In this document: positions 1-8,440 of the stretch, in pieces
Layout: the number at the start of each line of letters is the position of its first letter
Numbering within the stretch: the stretch's first letter is position 1
Origin: DASZOC01 sp035550975
GTDB taxonomy: Bacteria > Actinomycetota > CADDZG01 > WHSQ01
Direction: 5' to 3'
Length of the DNA stretch: 58,652 bases
Assembly: GCA_035550975.1 (NCBI GenBank)
Contig: DASZOC010000070.1
Coordinates: 1-58,652 of the forward strand
Position numbers and translations under genes: made by a program
The notes under the pieces: generated by a model
The model's database searches: none
Told to the model about the DNA's origin: nothing
The model's input: the letters and a program-made list of their open reading frames with translations, nothing else

Positions 1-24
1 GGCGCCCGCAACCCTGCGGGCGCC
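1..24. terminator. Hairpin downstream of bioY, candidate terminator
   Basis: A perfect inverted repeat of 10 bp arms (GGCGCCCGCA / TGCGGGCGCC) surrounds a 4-nt loop. It lies about 30 bp beyond the bioY stop. The window edge hides any T-tract on the bioY side, so intrinsic termination is inferred from the stem alone. It could equally end transcription of a gene to the left. Confidence 0.45.
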
Positions 25-54
25 GGCGTCCTTCCTCCCTGGTTGAGGCGCGAT

Positions 55-684
55 TCAGTCGCGGTCGGGGCCGGCGACCCTCGATGTAAGCGGCAGCGCC
101 ACCCCGGCAAGCAACAGCTTCAAGACGTCGCCGATCACGAAGGGCGTGAACCCGCACTCCAGGCCGCTCCCGCAGCCGATGGCCGCACGTAGTTCCTCGC
201 TCGGAGTCGCGACCGGTGCGTCGAGCGCAGCCGACAGCCACGCGACTCCCATGACATAGATCACGATCATTCCGAGGAACATCGCTGCTATGGCCCGGCC
301 GAGGTCCCGGGTCCAGCCCTTGTCCGCCAGCCACCCGACGAGCACCGCAGCGACGACGAAGCCCCACAGGTAGCCGCCGCTGGCGGTCGATACCTTCAGC
401 ATCTGTAATCCGGAGTTGCCCTCTGCTGCGAAGGGCAAGCCGATCGCGATCCAGCCGAGGTACAGAGCCAGGCTCGCCCCCGCGCGTGTGGCCCCGAAGG
501 CTCCGGCCACCAGCAGGACGGCCAACGTCTGCCCGGTTATCGGGACTGGGGTGAAGGGAAGACGGATGTAGAGCTGAGCCATCCCTGCGACGAACAGGCT
601 GCCGGTTACCACCAACAGGATGTCGCTCGCAAGGGCCGTCGCACGCGTGTCTCGCTTGCCGATCGACTGCGCGATTGCGGTCAC
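55..684 (-). CDS. bioY: Biotin transporter BioY (ECF S component)
   Basis: Membrane substrate-binding (S) component of an energy-coupling-factor transporter for biotin. The 209-residue product is of normal BioY length and almost wholly hydrophobic, with about six membrane segments. The family hallmark FTPVPITGQTLAVLL lies at residues 44-58. The start is GTG at 684, with AGGAGG six bases upstream; the annotated first residues are polar and cytoplasmic. No ATPase (BioM/EcfA) or transmembrane coupling gene (BioN/EcfT) is adjacent, so it either works alone, as known for some solitary BioY proteins, or shares an ECF module encoded elsewhere. Identification is secure; substrate is by family. Confidence 0.93.
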   Translation of the reverse strand: MTAIAQSIGKRDTRATALASDILLVVTGSLFVAGMAQLYIRLPFTPVPITGQTLAVLLVAGAFGATRAGASLALYLGWIAIGLPFAAEGNSGLQMLKVSTASGGYLWGFVVAAVLVGWLADKGWTRDLGRAIAAMFLGMIVIYVMGVAWLSAALDAPVATPSEELRAAIGCGSGLECGFTPFVIGDVLKLLLAGVALPLTSRVAGPDRD

Positions 685-823
685 CGATTACCTCCTCGGG
701 TCTATCTGTCTGGTCTGCTGACGCGGCACATTATGCGACGGGTAGGTGCCGGTCGCGGCTGGCCGGGAAGGTCGGGGATCCGCGCGGCGTTATCCTGCGC
801 CGGAGCCTTACGAGCTCACATCT

Positions 824-897
824 GGCGACGTGGCCGAGTGGTTAGGCAGCGGCCTGCAAAGCCGTCCACAGCGGTTCGATTCCGCTCGTCGCCTCCA
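824..897 (+). tRNA. tRNA-Cys (GCA)
   Basis: A full cloverleaf can be folded. The acceptor arms GGCGACG (824-830) and CGTCGCC (887-893) pair perfectly, the D-arm contains GTGGTTAGGC, the anticodon loop is CTGCAAA with anticodon GCA, and the T-loop is GGTTCGATTCC. The discriminator is U73, the usual identity base for tRNA-Cys, and the 3' CCA (895-897) is encoded in the DNA. Confidence 0.97.
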
Positions 898-930
898 GCG
901 TCGCGCCCAACGAGGAGCTCACCCGAGATC

Positions 931-2061
931 CTAGGAGTGAGCGATCTCCCGCTGGAGGTCTGCTTCGGCGACGACCTGGCTCGCGGAGGAAAGATCGACG
1001 ACGGCGTAGTTGTCCATCTCCTGCGGGTCGAGCAGGTCGTAGGTTTCGTGTATCTCGAGGAACGCATCGACGACGCGAGGTTGGAACTGCTTACCCCTCT
1101 GGGACGCGATCTCGTCGATGGCCCGGTCGACCGGCCACGCCTCTTTATAGGGCCGCCGATGCGTCAGAGCGTCGAAGACGTCGGTGACCGCGACGATGCG
1201 GCCACACAACGGGATGTCGTTCCCGGTAAGCCCGGCATATCCGCTCCCGTCCCAGCGTTCGTGATGCGTCAAGGCGATCGCCTGCGCGACCTGCAACGTC
1301 GTCGCGATGCTGTTCGATAACAGCCGCGAGCCCACCTCCGTGTGGCGTTTCATGACCTTCCACTCGTCGGCCGAGAGCTTTCCCGGTTTCAGCAGGATGC
1401 TGTCGGGCGTCGCGATCTTGCCGATGTCGTGCAGTGGCGACGCTTTGCGGAGCACGTCGATGTTGCGGTCGGAGAGCTCCAGCGCCTCCGAAAGCAGCGC
1501 GCACATACGCCCGACACGTTGCGTGTGTACGCCCGTCTCGTCGTCCCGAAGCTCCGCCGTAAGCGCCAACCGCTCCAGGATCTCGATCTTCGCGGTCTCC
1601 AGCTCGACCGTTCGTTCCGAGACTTTCCGCTCGAGCATCTCGTTGTGCTCCCGGAGCTCGCGATACAGCCGCCGCGTCTCCAGGAGATTCTTGATCCGTA
1701 GATTCACCTCGACCGGGTCGAACGGCTTCGTGAGGAAGTCCTTGGCGCCCATCGACAGCGCTCGCACGCGCGCCTCCGACGAGATGTCGGCCGTCAACAC
1801 CAGGATCGGCATGTAGTGCGACCCGATCTCGGGCCGGAGTGCGTCCATCACGTCGAGCCCACTCATGTGGGGCATGTGGAGATCGAGCAGGACGAGGTCG
1901 GGCGCATAGCTGCGGAAGACGGCGACCGACTGACGGGGATCGTGGATGCTGACGATGTCCCCGTAACCGGCTTCGTCGAGGATCGTCTCGAGCAGGAGGG
2001 CATCGGAGGGGGAGTCGTCGATGATCAAGAGCCGTCCCGGCGCCCTGTCTCCTGAGGCCAT
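931..2061 (-). CDS. Response regulator with HD-GYP phosphodiesterase domain
   Basis: Two-component output protein predicted to hydrolyse cyclic di-GMP. Residues 9-125 are a CheY-like receiver with acidic pair D15/D16, phospho-acceptor D60, T90 and K112. A helical coiled linker (about 128-165) leads to an HD-GYP domain (about 165-355) with catalytic H211-D212 in HDIGK and the motif HHERWDGSGYAG at 266-277, where the usual GYP is GYA. A tail of about 25 residues is unassigned. ATG at 2061 is preceded by AGGAG nine bases away. No histidine kinase lies next to it, so the partner is an orphan kinase elsewhere. The family is RpfG-like; enzymatic activity is inferred from the intact HD and HHExxDGxGY residues. 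Confidence 0.92.
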   Translation of the reverse strand: MASGDRAPGRLLIIDDSPSDALLLETILDEAGYGDIVSIHDPRQSVAVFRSYAPDLVLLDLHMPHMSGLDVMDALRPEIGSHYMPILVLTADISSEARVRALSMGAKDFLTKPFDPVEVNLRIKNLLETRRLYRELREHNEMLERKVSERTVELETAKIEILERLALTAELRDDETGVHTQRVGRMCALLSEALELSDRNIDVLRKASPLHDIGKIATPDSILLKPGKLSADEWKVMKRHTEVGSRLLSNSIATTLQVAQAIALTHHERWDGSGYAGLTGNDIPLCGRIVAVTDVFDALTHRRPYKEAWPVDRAIDEIASQRGKQFQPRVVDAFLEIHETYDLLDPQEMDNYAVVDLSSASQVVAEADLQREIAHS

Positions 2062-2165
2062 ATGCCCTTTCTCCTGTTGTATCCGTGTCGTACGGGGACC
2101 ACGCTACTCCAAAAATCTTCCAGTGACTAGCTCTTTGTGACTAGAAGACTACGCAGAGTCGTTGA

Positions 2166-3119
2166 ATGTGGACAAACCGGACACGAGATTCGCGCTGCTC
2201 GAACGGGGCGCGCGAGGTGCAGGGCTGGAGGTGCTTCGTACAGGATGGCGGTTCCGTCGGCCGATGGCCATCGACCTTGGAGGTGTCAGCTACGCGCGTG
2301 GTCGCTCCGCCGATCTTCATCCTGTCCGGCCTGCCCCGCAGTGGGACGAACTTCCTGTGGGAGCTCGTGCGACGCCATCCGCGGTGCGCCTCTGCCCGGC
2401 CGCCCATCTGGGAGGACTACTTCCTGAAGAACGCCGGGCTCCTGAACCGTTTCGCGAGCGAGGTGCAAGGCTCCTGGGATCCCGTGTGGGGCAGTACGGA
2501 CCATCTCCGGCCCCAGCTCCTCGCGAAGCTCGGAGATGCCGTGGTCGATTTTCTATCTATCGACCCACACCGGCGGGCCGTGACGAAGAGCCCCACGGTC
2601 GCGAACCTCGAGCTCTTCTTCGACGTCTTCCCGCGCGCCCATCTGCTGCTTCTGGTCCGCGACGGGCGCGATGTAGCTGCGTCTGGGATGAGGACGTTCG
2701 GTTGGACGCTGGAGGAGTCTGCGAGTAGCTGGTCGTCGACGACGAAGAGGATCCTCGATTTCGTCGACAACTCGACGGGTCGCTCCGTTCGCGTCGTTCG
2801 GTTCGAGGATCTGGTCGTGGACACCGAATCTGCGTTGATGGACGTGCTGTCGTTCCTCGACCTCCCCGCCGACACTTACGACCTCGACCTACTCGACGAG
2901 ATCCCCGTGCGAGGATCGTCCGCGTATCTCGGTCCCGGTCGCAGCGACATCAACTGGGAGGTGCAGTCGCGGCCGCGCGGGTTCAGTCCCATAGGGCGGT
3001 GGAGATCGTGGCGGGCATCGGACATAGAAACCTTCGAAGCGATCGCGGGCGAGCAGCTAGGCGACCTGGGTTACGAGACTGGACCCGACGTACGTTTCCC
3101 TGCTGAAGGCGTCGGGTAA
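2166..3119 (+). CDS. PAPS-dependent sulfotransferase family protein
   Basis: Predicted to transfer sulfate from PAPS to an unknown acceptor. With the ATG at 2166 the product has 317 residues. The 5'-phosphosulfate loop LPRSGTNF is at 56-63 and the 3'-phosphate loop RDGRDVAASG at 165-174, both typical of cytosolic-type sulfotransferases. The first 44 codons look non-coding in composition and the 2166 start lacks a clear ribosome-binding site. In-frame GTG codons at 2283 and 2298 are better placed relative to the first conserved strand (PIFILSG), and GGAGG lies at 2279-2283, so the true start is probably 2298. It is 33 bp upstream of the SDR gene and may be co-transcribed with it. Confidence 0.85.
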   Translation: MWTNRTRDSRCSNGAREVQGWRCFVQDGGSVGRWPSTLEVSATRVVAPPIFILSGLPRSGTNFLWELVRRHPRCASARPPIWEDYFLKNAGLLNRFASEVQGSWDPVWGSTDHLRPQLLAKLGDAVVDFLSIDPHRRAVTKSPTVANLELFFDVFPRAHLLLLVRDGRDVAASGMRTFGWTLEESASSWSSTTKRILDFVDNSTGRSVRVVRFEDLVVDTESALMDVLSFLDLPADTYDLDLLDEIPVRGSSAYLGPGRSDINWEVQSRPRGFSPIGRWRSWRASDIETFEAIAGEQLGDLGYETGPDVRFPAEGVG

Positions 3120-3152
3120 GCGCGCGTTGAGCCGTCTTGGTCGGGAGGATCC

Positions 3153-4142
3153 TTGGGACGCGTAGTCGTCATCACCGGTGCTTCCGCAGGGGTTGGCCGC
3201 GCGGTCGCGCGCGTGTTCGGTGAGAGAGGAGCCCGCGTCGCGCTCCTGGCGCGCGGGAGTGACGGCCTCAAGGCCACCCGAGCCGAGATCGAAGCTGCGG
3301 GCGGAACCGCGCTCGATCTGCCCACGGACGTGTCGGATCGCGAGCAGGTGGACCGCGCCGCGGACGTGACCGAGAACGAGCTCGGGCCGATCGACGTATG
3401 GATCAACAACGCGATGGTGTCCGTGTTCGAGGAGTTCGTCGATATCGACCCTGCCGACTTCGAGCGCGTCACGAATGTGACCTACATCGGCTACGTGAAT
3501 GGGACTCGCACCGCGCTGAAGCGGATGCTCCCACGCGACCGCGGCAAGGTCATACAGGTCGGGTCGGCCCTCGCGTATCGCGGGATCCCGTTGCAGTCCG
3601 CCTATTGCGGCGCGAAACACGCGATCGAGGGGTTCACCGAGTCGATCCGCTGCGAGCTGTTGCACCACAAGAGCAGCGTCACGATCACCGAGGTCCACAT
3701 GCCCGCCCTCAACACGCCGCAGTTCCACTGGGTGAAGACGAGCCTGACGAAGCACCCACAGCCGGTCCCACCGATCTACCAGCCCGAGGTTGCCGCCCGT
3801 GCGGTGCTGTGGGCCGCAGACCACACGCGGCGTCAGGTACACGTGGGGCTTCCGACCGTCGCGACCATCTGGGCGAACAAGTTCATCCCGGGGCTCTTGG
3901 ACCGCTATCTCGGGCGGACGGGGGTCAGCTCGCAACAGGCCTCGTGGCCGATAGAGCCCAACCGTCCCGACAACCTCTACCACCCGCTGGAAGGAGACCA
4001 CGGCGCGCACGGCGAGTTCGACGACGAAGCGCACGGGTTCAGCCCCCAGCTGTGGGTGACGACGCATCGACGGATCGTCGCCGGCGTCGTCGGTGCCGCT
4101 GCAGCGGTTACCGGCGCGCTCATCGGGACCTCGCGGCGCTAG
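3153..4142 (+). CDS. Short-chain dehydrogenase/reductase with C-terminal membrane helix
   Basis: NAD(P)-dependent oxidoreductase of the classical SDR family, 329 residues, longer than the usual 250. The cofactor motif TGASAGVG is at 8-15, an NNAM variant of NNAG at 85-88, and catalytic S138, Y151 and K155 are in place. The extra C-terminal 80 residues end in an alanine-rich hydrophobic segment (about 307-325), which suggests membrane association. Start is TTG at 3153 behind GGGAGG. It is 11 bp upstream of the ASRT-like gene and, with the GH15 gene, forms a rightward trio. Substrate unknown. Confidence 0.9.
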   Translation: MGRVVVITGASAGVGRAVARVFGERGARVALLARGSDGLKATRAEIEAAGGTALDLPTDVSDREQVDRAADVTENELGPIDVWINNAMVSVFEEFVDIDPADFERVTNVTYIGYVNGTRTALKRMLPRDRGKVIQVGSALAYRGIPLQSAYCGAKHAIEGFTESIRCELLHHKSSVTITEVHMPALNTPQFHWVKTSLTKHPQPVPPIYQPEVAARAVLWAADHTRRQVHVGLPTVATIWANKFIPGLLDRYLGRTGVSSQQASWPIEPNRPDNLYHPLEGDHGAHGEFDDEAHGFSPQLWVTTHRRIVAGVVGAAAAVTGALIGTSRR

Positions 4143-4153
4143 GAGCGGGGCAC

Positions 4154-4525
4154 ATGGAACAGATCGGAAGGCGGGTGTGGGCGATAGCCGAGGGATACAT
4201 CCCGCCGACCAGCACCGGTCCTGCCCCCGAGATGCTCAGCCACGAGACCGCGTGCATCCTCAACGCGAACGATAGGCCCGCGCACGTGGAGATCATGCTG
4301 TACTTCTCCGACCGAGAACCCGCGGGTCCCTACCGCGCGCGTGTCGAGCCGCGCAGGACCAAACACCTGCGGTTCAACGACCTCGACGAGCCCGAGCCCG
4401 TACCCGCGGGGATCGACTACGCGAGCATCATCACGTCGGACGTCCCGATCGTCGTGCAACACACGCGGTTGGACTCGCGCCAGGCCGAGAACGCCCTGCT
4501 GAGCACGATCGCGTACCCGGCGTAG
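4154..4525 (+). CDS. ASRT-like protein (sensory rhodopsin transducer family, PF07100)
   Basis: A 123-residue soluble beta-rich protein of the Anabaena sensory rhodopsin transducer family. Recognisable family blocks are the WAIAEGYIP segment near residue 9, SHETACILN near 30, HLRFNDLDEPEPVP near 75 and the C-terminal VQHTRLDSRQAENALLSTIAYP. In Anabaena the homologue is a tetramer that binds a sensory rhodopsin; most homologues occur in bacteria lacking one, and their job is unknown though sugar or DNA binding has been proposed. Start is ATG 4154 with AGGAG thirteen bases upstream; a longer in-frame extension exists but overlaps the SDR gene. It sits between SDR and GH15 genes, fitting a carbohydrate link. 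Confidence 0.88.
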   Translation: MEQIGRRVWAIAEGYIPPTSTGPAPEMLSHETACILNANDRPAHVEIMLYFSDREPAGPYRARVEPRRTKHLRFNDLDEPEPVPAGIDYASIITSDVPIVVQHTRLDSRQAENALLSTIAYPA

Positions 4526-4544
4526 CGTCCTGAAACGCCCGCCG

Positions 4545-6392
4545 GTGGTCAGCGCGCCCCGCATCGAGGACTACGCGTTCATAGGCGACACGAGTTCCGG
4601 AGCCCTCGTCTCGAAAGACGGTTCTATGGACTGGCTCTGCCTGCCGCGGTTCGACTCGGCCGCGGTCTTCGCGGCGTTGCTCGACGAGAAGCGTGCGGGA
4701 CGCTGGTCGATCCGCCCTGCCGGTGAGTTCCGCTCGTCGCGCCGCTATGCCGGTGACACGCTGATCCTCGAGAGTCGCTTCGAGACCGATGAAGGGACGG
4801 CCGTGCTCGTGGATTGTCTACCCGTCGAACCGTCGTCGGAGCCGCGCGACCCGCGGGCGGTCATCGCGGAAGGGGCCGTGTGCCGGCAGGTCCGGGGGGA
4901 GCGCGGTGCCGTACGGATGTCGATGGACTACCGCCCGAGGTTCGATTACGGGAGCATCGTCCCGTGGTTCCGCAACGCGCACGGAGCGATCGAAGCCGTC
5001 GGCGGACCCGACGCCCTCGATCTCCTCGCCACGATCGACCTCGAGGTGGGCGCGGGATCGGTCACGGCAGAGTTCCTCGTCGAGGAGGGCGAAACCGTCT
5101 CTTTCGTCGCGTCCTACCACCCGTCGTACACGCCGGTCGAGCCGCGTCGCGCGGACGAATGCGCGGAGCTCATAGCGAACACTCGCGACTTCTGGGAGCG
5201 GTGGGTCAACCGCTGCACTTACGAGGGACGCTGGCGCGACGAGGTGGTGCGGAGCCTCCTGACACTCAAGGCCCTGACGTTCGCGCCGAGCGGGGGAGTG
5301 GCGGCCGCCGCGACGACGTCGCTGCCGGAACAGATCGGGGGGCCGCGCAACTGGGACTATCGCTATTGCTGGCTGCGGGACGCGACCTTCACGCTCGACG
5401 TTCTGCTCGAGGACGGCTACACGCAGGAGGCGGCCGAGTGGCGCGACTGGCTCCTGCGCGCAGTGGCGGGCGATCCGGAGGATCTCCAGATCATGTACGG
5501 CCTCGTGGGCGAGCGCAGGCTCCACGAAGTCGAGCTCGACTGGTTGAACGGCTACGAATCCTCCCGCCCCGTCCGCATCGGGAACGCGGCATTCGACCAG
5601 TTCCAGCTCGACGTCTACGGCGAGGTGATGGACTCGCTGTATTCGGCGCGGCGCGCGGGTATAGCGCCGTCCGGTGACGCGTGGCAACTACAGCAGGTGT
5701 TGGTCGAGTTCGTGTGCGAGCGGTGGACCGACCCGGACGAGGGCATCTGGGAGGTCAGATCCGGCCGCCGGCACTTCGTCCACTCGAAGGTGATGGCCTG
5801 GGTCGCGGTCGACCGCGCCATCAAGACGGTCGAGGAGTACGGGCGCGAGGGCGACGTCGAACGGTGGAGGCAGACCAGGGATGCGATCCGCGCCGAGGTG
5901 ATGGAGCGCGGTATCCATGACGGCCGCTTCAAGCGCGCCTATGACGAGGACCAGGTCGACGCAAGCCTCCTCATGCTGCCGCTGGTCGGGTTCATCGACG
6001 CCGCGGATCCCGTGATGGAGGCAACGATAGAAGCGGTGCAGAACGACCTGATGCGCGATGGGTTCCTGCTTCGCTACGAGAGCGCGAAGGTCGCGGACGG
6101 CCTTCCGCCCGGTGAGGGCGCGTTCTTGATGTGTACCTTCTGGCTCGTCGACTGCCTCGTCCTGCTCGGTCGCCAAGACGAGGCGGTGGCGATGTTCGAA
6201 CGGCTTCTGGAAGTGCGCAATGACGTCGGCCTGCTCGCGGAGCAGTACGACCCGCACGACGAACGCCTGCTGGGGAACTTCCCGCAGGCCTTCTCGCACG
6301 TCGCCCTCGTCGCATCCGCCCGGGCGCTCGAGACCGCGGGCGCGGCCCGCAGCGTCTCGCGCGGCCAGCACACGCCGGATGTCGGCGCGTGA
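4545..6392 (+). CDS. Glycoside hydrolase family 15 (glucoamylase/trehalase-like)
   Basis: Cytoplasmic 615-residue GH15 protein expected to hydrolyse alpha-glucosidic bonds such as trehalose or short dextrins. An N-terminal domain carries the GSMDWLCLPRFDS signature near residue 27. The (alpha/alpha)6 barrel has NWDYRYCWLRDA at about 269 and the catalytic-base motif GEGAF near 522. There is no signal peptide or starch-binding domain. The start is GTG 4545, placing the conserved YAFIGD block at residues 8-13. It follows the ASRT-like gene by 19 bp. Actinobacterial homologues of this architecture include trehalases, but the substrate cannot be decided from sequence. Confidence 0.93.
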   Translation: MVSAPRIEDYAFIGDTSSGALVSKDGSMDWLCLPRFDSAAVFAALLDEKRAGRWSIRPAGEFRSSRRYAGDTLILESRFETDEGTAVLVDCLPVEPSSEPRDPRAVIAEGAVCRQVRGERGAVRMSMDYRPRFDYGSIVPWFRNAHGAIEAVGGPDALDLLATIDLEVGAGSVTAEFLVEEGETVSFVASYHPSYTPVEPRRADECAELIANTRDFWERWVNRCTYEGRWRDEVVRSLLTLKALTFAPSGGVAAAATTSLPEQIGGPRNWDYRYCWLRDATFTLDVLLEDGYTQEAAEWRDWLLRAVAGDPEDLQIMYGLVGERRLHEVELDWLNGYESSRPVRIGNAAFDQFQLDVYGEVMDSLYSARRAGIAPSGDAWQLQQVLVEFVCERWTDPDEGIWEVRSGRRHFVHSKVMAWVAVDRAIKTVEEYGREGDVERWRQTRDAIRAEVMERGIHDGRFKRAYDEDQVDASLLMLPLVGFIDAADPVMEATIEAVQNDLMRDGFLLRYESAKVADGLPPGEGAFLMCTFWLVDCLVLLGRQDEAVAMFERLLEVRNDVGLLAEQYDPHDERLLGNFPQAFSHVALVASARALETAGAARSVSRGQHTPDVGA

Positions 6393-6433
6393 CGCAGTCG
6401 GCGAAGGCGGCGCGACCTCTAGCTAAGACGGGG

Positions 6434-6793
6434 CTAACGCGGCGAGCCGCTCCGGCGGTTACGCCACAGGGACGCCCAGCCGCCGCCGAAAGCGACGTCG
6501 ACACGGCCGCGGACGAACGCCGTGGCGACCAGAGCAGCGCCCGCGACGGCGACGATGATCGTTCCGGTGGTGGGCCGCGGGGTGATCAGCGTCGACGCGA
6601 TCAGCACGAGGCCCAGCGGGACGTTGATCCACCGGAACGCTCGCAGGATCTGTGACGCCGCGATGATGCCGACCGACACGGCCAGCGGCCCCACCACGTG
6701 ATCGATGTCGGCGGCCGTTCCCGAGTAGCCGGCCAGCGACGGCGCCGCCATGACGCTCAACCCCGCTGCGGCCGCGACCAGGTGAGCGATCAT
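6434..6793 (-). CDS. Small integral membrane protein, SPW-repeat-like
   Basis: 119 residues with about four hydrophobic segments and a short basic tail. The layout (MAAPSLAGY, then IVGPLAVSVGIIA, then FRWINVPLGLVLIA) resembles the SPW-repeat membrane proteins often found next to VKOR-like genes in actinobacteria; that assignment is from memory of the pattern and is moderate. The ATG at 6793 overlaps the VKOR stop (ATGA), so translation is coupled to VKOR and a joint function is likely. It begins directly with hydrophobic sequence, so it has no cleavable signal. Confidence 0.72.
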   Translation of the reverse strand: MIAHLVAAAAGLSVMAAPSLAGYSGTAADIDHVVGPLAVSVGIIAASQILRAFRWINVPLGLVLIASTLITPRPTTGTIIVAVAGAALVATAFVRGRVDVAFGGGWASLWRNRRSGSPR

Positions 6794-7362
6794 CGATCCG
6801 CCTCCACGGTCGGCTCCAACCCCCAGAACGTCCGCCACAGCGACCGTCCCCGCTGCTTTTCGCGCTGGACGTGTTGGAGGCTCGCGAGGAACTCGTCCAT
6901 CGCCGGAGCGATCATGAGGACGGAGATCAACGCCGACCCGAGGCACAACGTGCAAAACGCATCGAACATCACGGGCTGCAGGATGACCAGCAGGATGCTG
7001 ACGGCTCCGAGCGGGCCGACCGCAAGGCCGAAGATGACCACGATCCACGGCATCCTGCGCCACCTCTCCTCGCCGCCGATCATGCCCGTCACCGCGTCGA
7101 GCAGGTAGCCGAACGCTCCCAGGGCTGCGTCGGGTATCGGCAAGATGTGTGAGACCTTCGAGTTCAAGATCGTGCGGGAGCCGGGTCCGAAGAACGGCTC
7201 CCAGACGTCTTCGATCACGTCCAGCTGGTAGAGCGCCAGATAAGTCGCGATCGCGGTGCCGATCAGTGACAGCACCACGATGGGGATGCGCTCGCCCCAC
7301 TGCGATGGATTCTTGCTCCAGCCCGGGGGGTTCGCCTTCACGTCGCCCCCGGTCTCGTTCAC
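6790..7362 (-). CDS. Vitamin K epoxide reductase (VKOR)-family membrane protein
   Basis: Four-helix membrane oxidoreductase family that in bacteria reoxidises thiol-disulfide partners with quinone. The active-site CTLC lies in the fourth hydrophobic segment (FCTLCLGSALISV). These are the only two cysteines in the protein: the loop pair that relays electrons in classical VKOR is absent, the loop reading FFGPGSRTILNS. No thioredoxin domain is fused. GTG at 7362 is chosen because GGAGG lies five bases upstream; GTG at 7374 is an alternative that would overlap the sulfotransferase gene. Second gene of a leftward three-gene operon. Confidence 0.85.
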   Translation of the reverse strand: MNETGGDVKANPPGWSKNPSQWGERIPIVVLSLIGTAIATYLALYQLDVIEDVWEPFFGPGSRTILNSKVSHILPIPDAALGAFGYLLDAVTGMIGGEERWRRMPWIVVIFGLAVGPLGAVSILLVILQPVMFDAFCTLCLGSALISVLMIAPAMDEFLASLQHVQREKQRGRSLWRTFWGLEPTVEADR

Positions 7363-7364
7363 CG

Positions 7365-8213
7365 TCACCTCCACCCCGGCGTAGGAGACCCCGAGTAACG
7401 GGCGCTCAGGCTGTCTTCATCGACGTCGTCGACCTCGTAGCCCAGCCGCGTGGCGAGCGCGAGCGCGTCGGGATACCTCCGGATAGGCGTCCAGTCCAGA
7501 GCCTCGTCGGTCCTGTGGTGCCACCGGTCCACCTTGCGGTCGATCCCGCGGGCGAGGTCGGGCCGCCAGGGAAACCCGATGAACGCGGCCAGCCGCTCCA
7601 GCGCGCTGCCGCCGGAGGTGAAGAGGTCCTCGGAACGGATCCGGCAGAAGGGAACGTCGAGCAACTTCTCCTTTAGTTCCTCGGCATACAGATGGACCTC
7701 GGTCCACCAGAACAACGTCTTCTCGTACGGGCTCATGTGGTCCCACCGCGGCGCCAGGTGGCGTTGGAAGGCCCCCTTGCACGAGGGGTCGAGCGCGCAG
7801 CAGCGCGTGTAGCCGTCCTCGCGGGGGCTGCCGGCGTAGGTCTTGTGGACCATGTGCGAGAGGGCGCTCGGAACCGGGTGTCTCGTCAGGTGGACCAGCC
7901 GGAGCCGGTTGCCGAATCGCGCCACGAACGCCGGGATCGCCGCGAACAGCGGCCAGCCGGTCTCGACGTAGGTGCGTTCGGTCGTGACGGCGTCGATGCG
8001 CCGCAGGTGCGCCCCGATCACCGGGTCGTTGACCACCCGCGCGAGCGACTCCGGTTGCCGGAAGTAGTCGCGGCAGCGGTATCCAGGCCCCAGTGGCTCG
8101 TGCTCCACGACCGCGAGATCCGGATACACCTCGCCCAGGTTCGTCGCCAGCCACTGCGTCCCGCAGCGACCGGTCGATACGAACAGCACGACGGGCCGCG
8201 GCTCTGTCATCAC
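7365..8213 (-). CDS. Sulfotransferase family protein
   Basis: 282 residues with the PAPS-binding loop STGRCGTQWL at 13-22 and a 3'-phosphate loop HLTRHPVPSALS near 108. The rest is divergent from the other sulfotransferase at 2.2-3.1 kb, so the two are not recent duplicates. The start is GTG 8213, with ATG 8210 immediately following as an equal alternative. It is the first gene of the leftward operon with VKOR and the membrane protein, and is divergent from the sugar operon starting at 8441. Acceptor unknown; a glycan acceptor from the neighbouring locus is a reasonable guess only. Confidence 0.82.
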   Translation of the reverse strand: MMTEPRPVVLFVSTGRCGTQWLATNLGEVYPDLAVVEHEPLGPGYRCRDYFRQPESLARVVNDPVIGAHLRRIDAVTTERTYVETGWPLFAAIPAFVARFGNRLRLVHLTRHPVPSALSHMVHKTYAGSPREDGYTRCCALDPSCKGAFQRHLAPRWDHMSPYEKTLFWWTEVHLYAEELKEKLLDVPFCRIRSEDLFTSGGSALERLAAFIGFPWRPDLARGIDRKVDRWHHRTDEALDWTPIRRYPDALALATRLGYEVDDVDEDSLSARYSGSPTPGWR

Positions 8214-8440
8214 CCTGTCTTACCCGTTCCGACCAGCATGTTTAGCCGAGCGAGCGTATAGACAAGCTAGCCAAGAGGACCAGCGGCCGGCGGAGGGGCA
8301 CGAGGGGCCTCGTGATATAGAAGAAGCAGGAGCAGCAGGGCGTTAGTACTCATCGGTGCTCGAACGCACGGGCACGACAGCCGCGGCCCCGTGGCCTGCA
8401 GAATCAGCAGCGGCCGCCCTAACAGCAGGAGGGAGCAGTC

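Noticed and set aside
733..1320. Plus-strand open frame covering tRNA-Cys
   Set aside because: It overlaps a perfect tRNA and the HD-GYP gene in antisense and has no domain.
3153..6392. Phototaxis/sensory rhodopsin module
   Set aside because: No seven-helix retinal protein or methyl-accepting transducer exists in the window, so the ASRT-like protein cannot be tied to light sensing.
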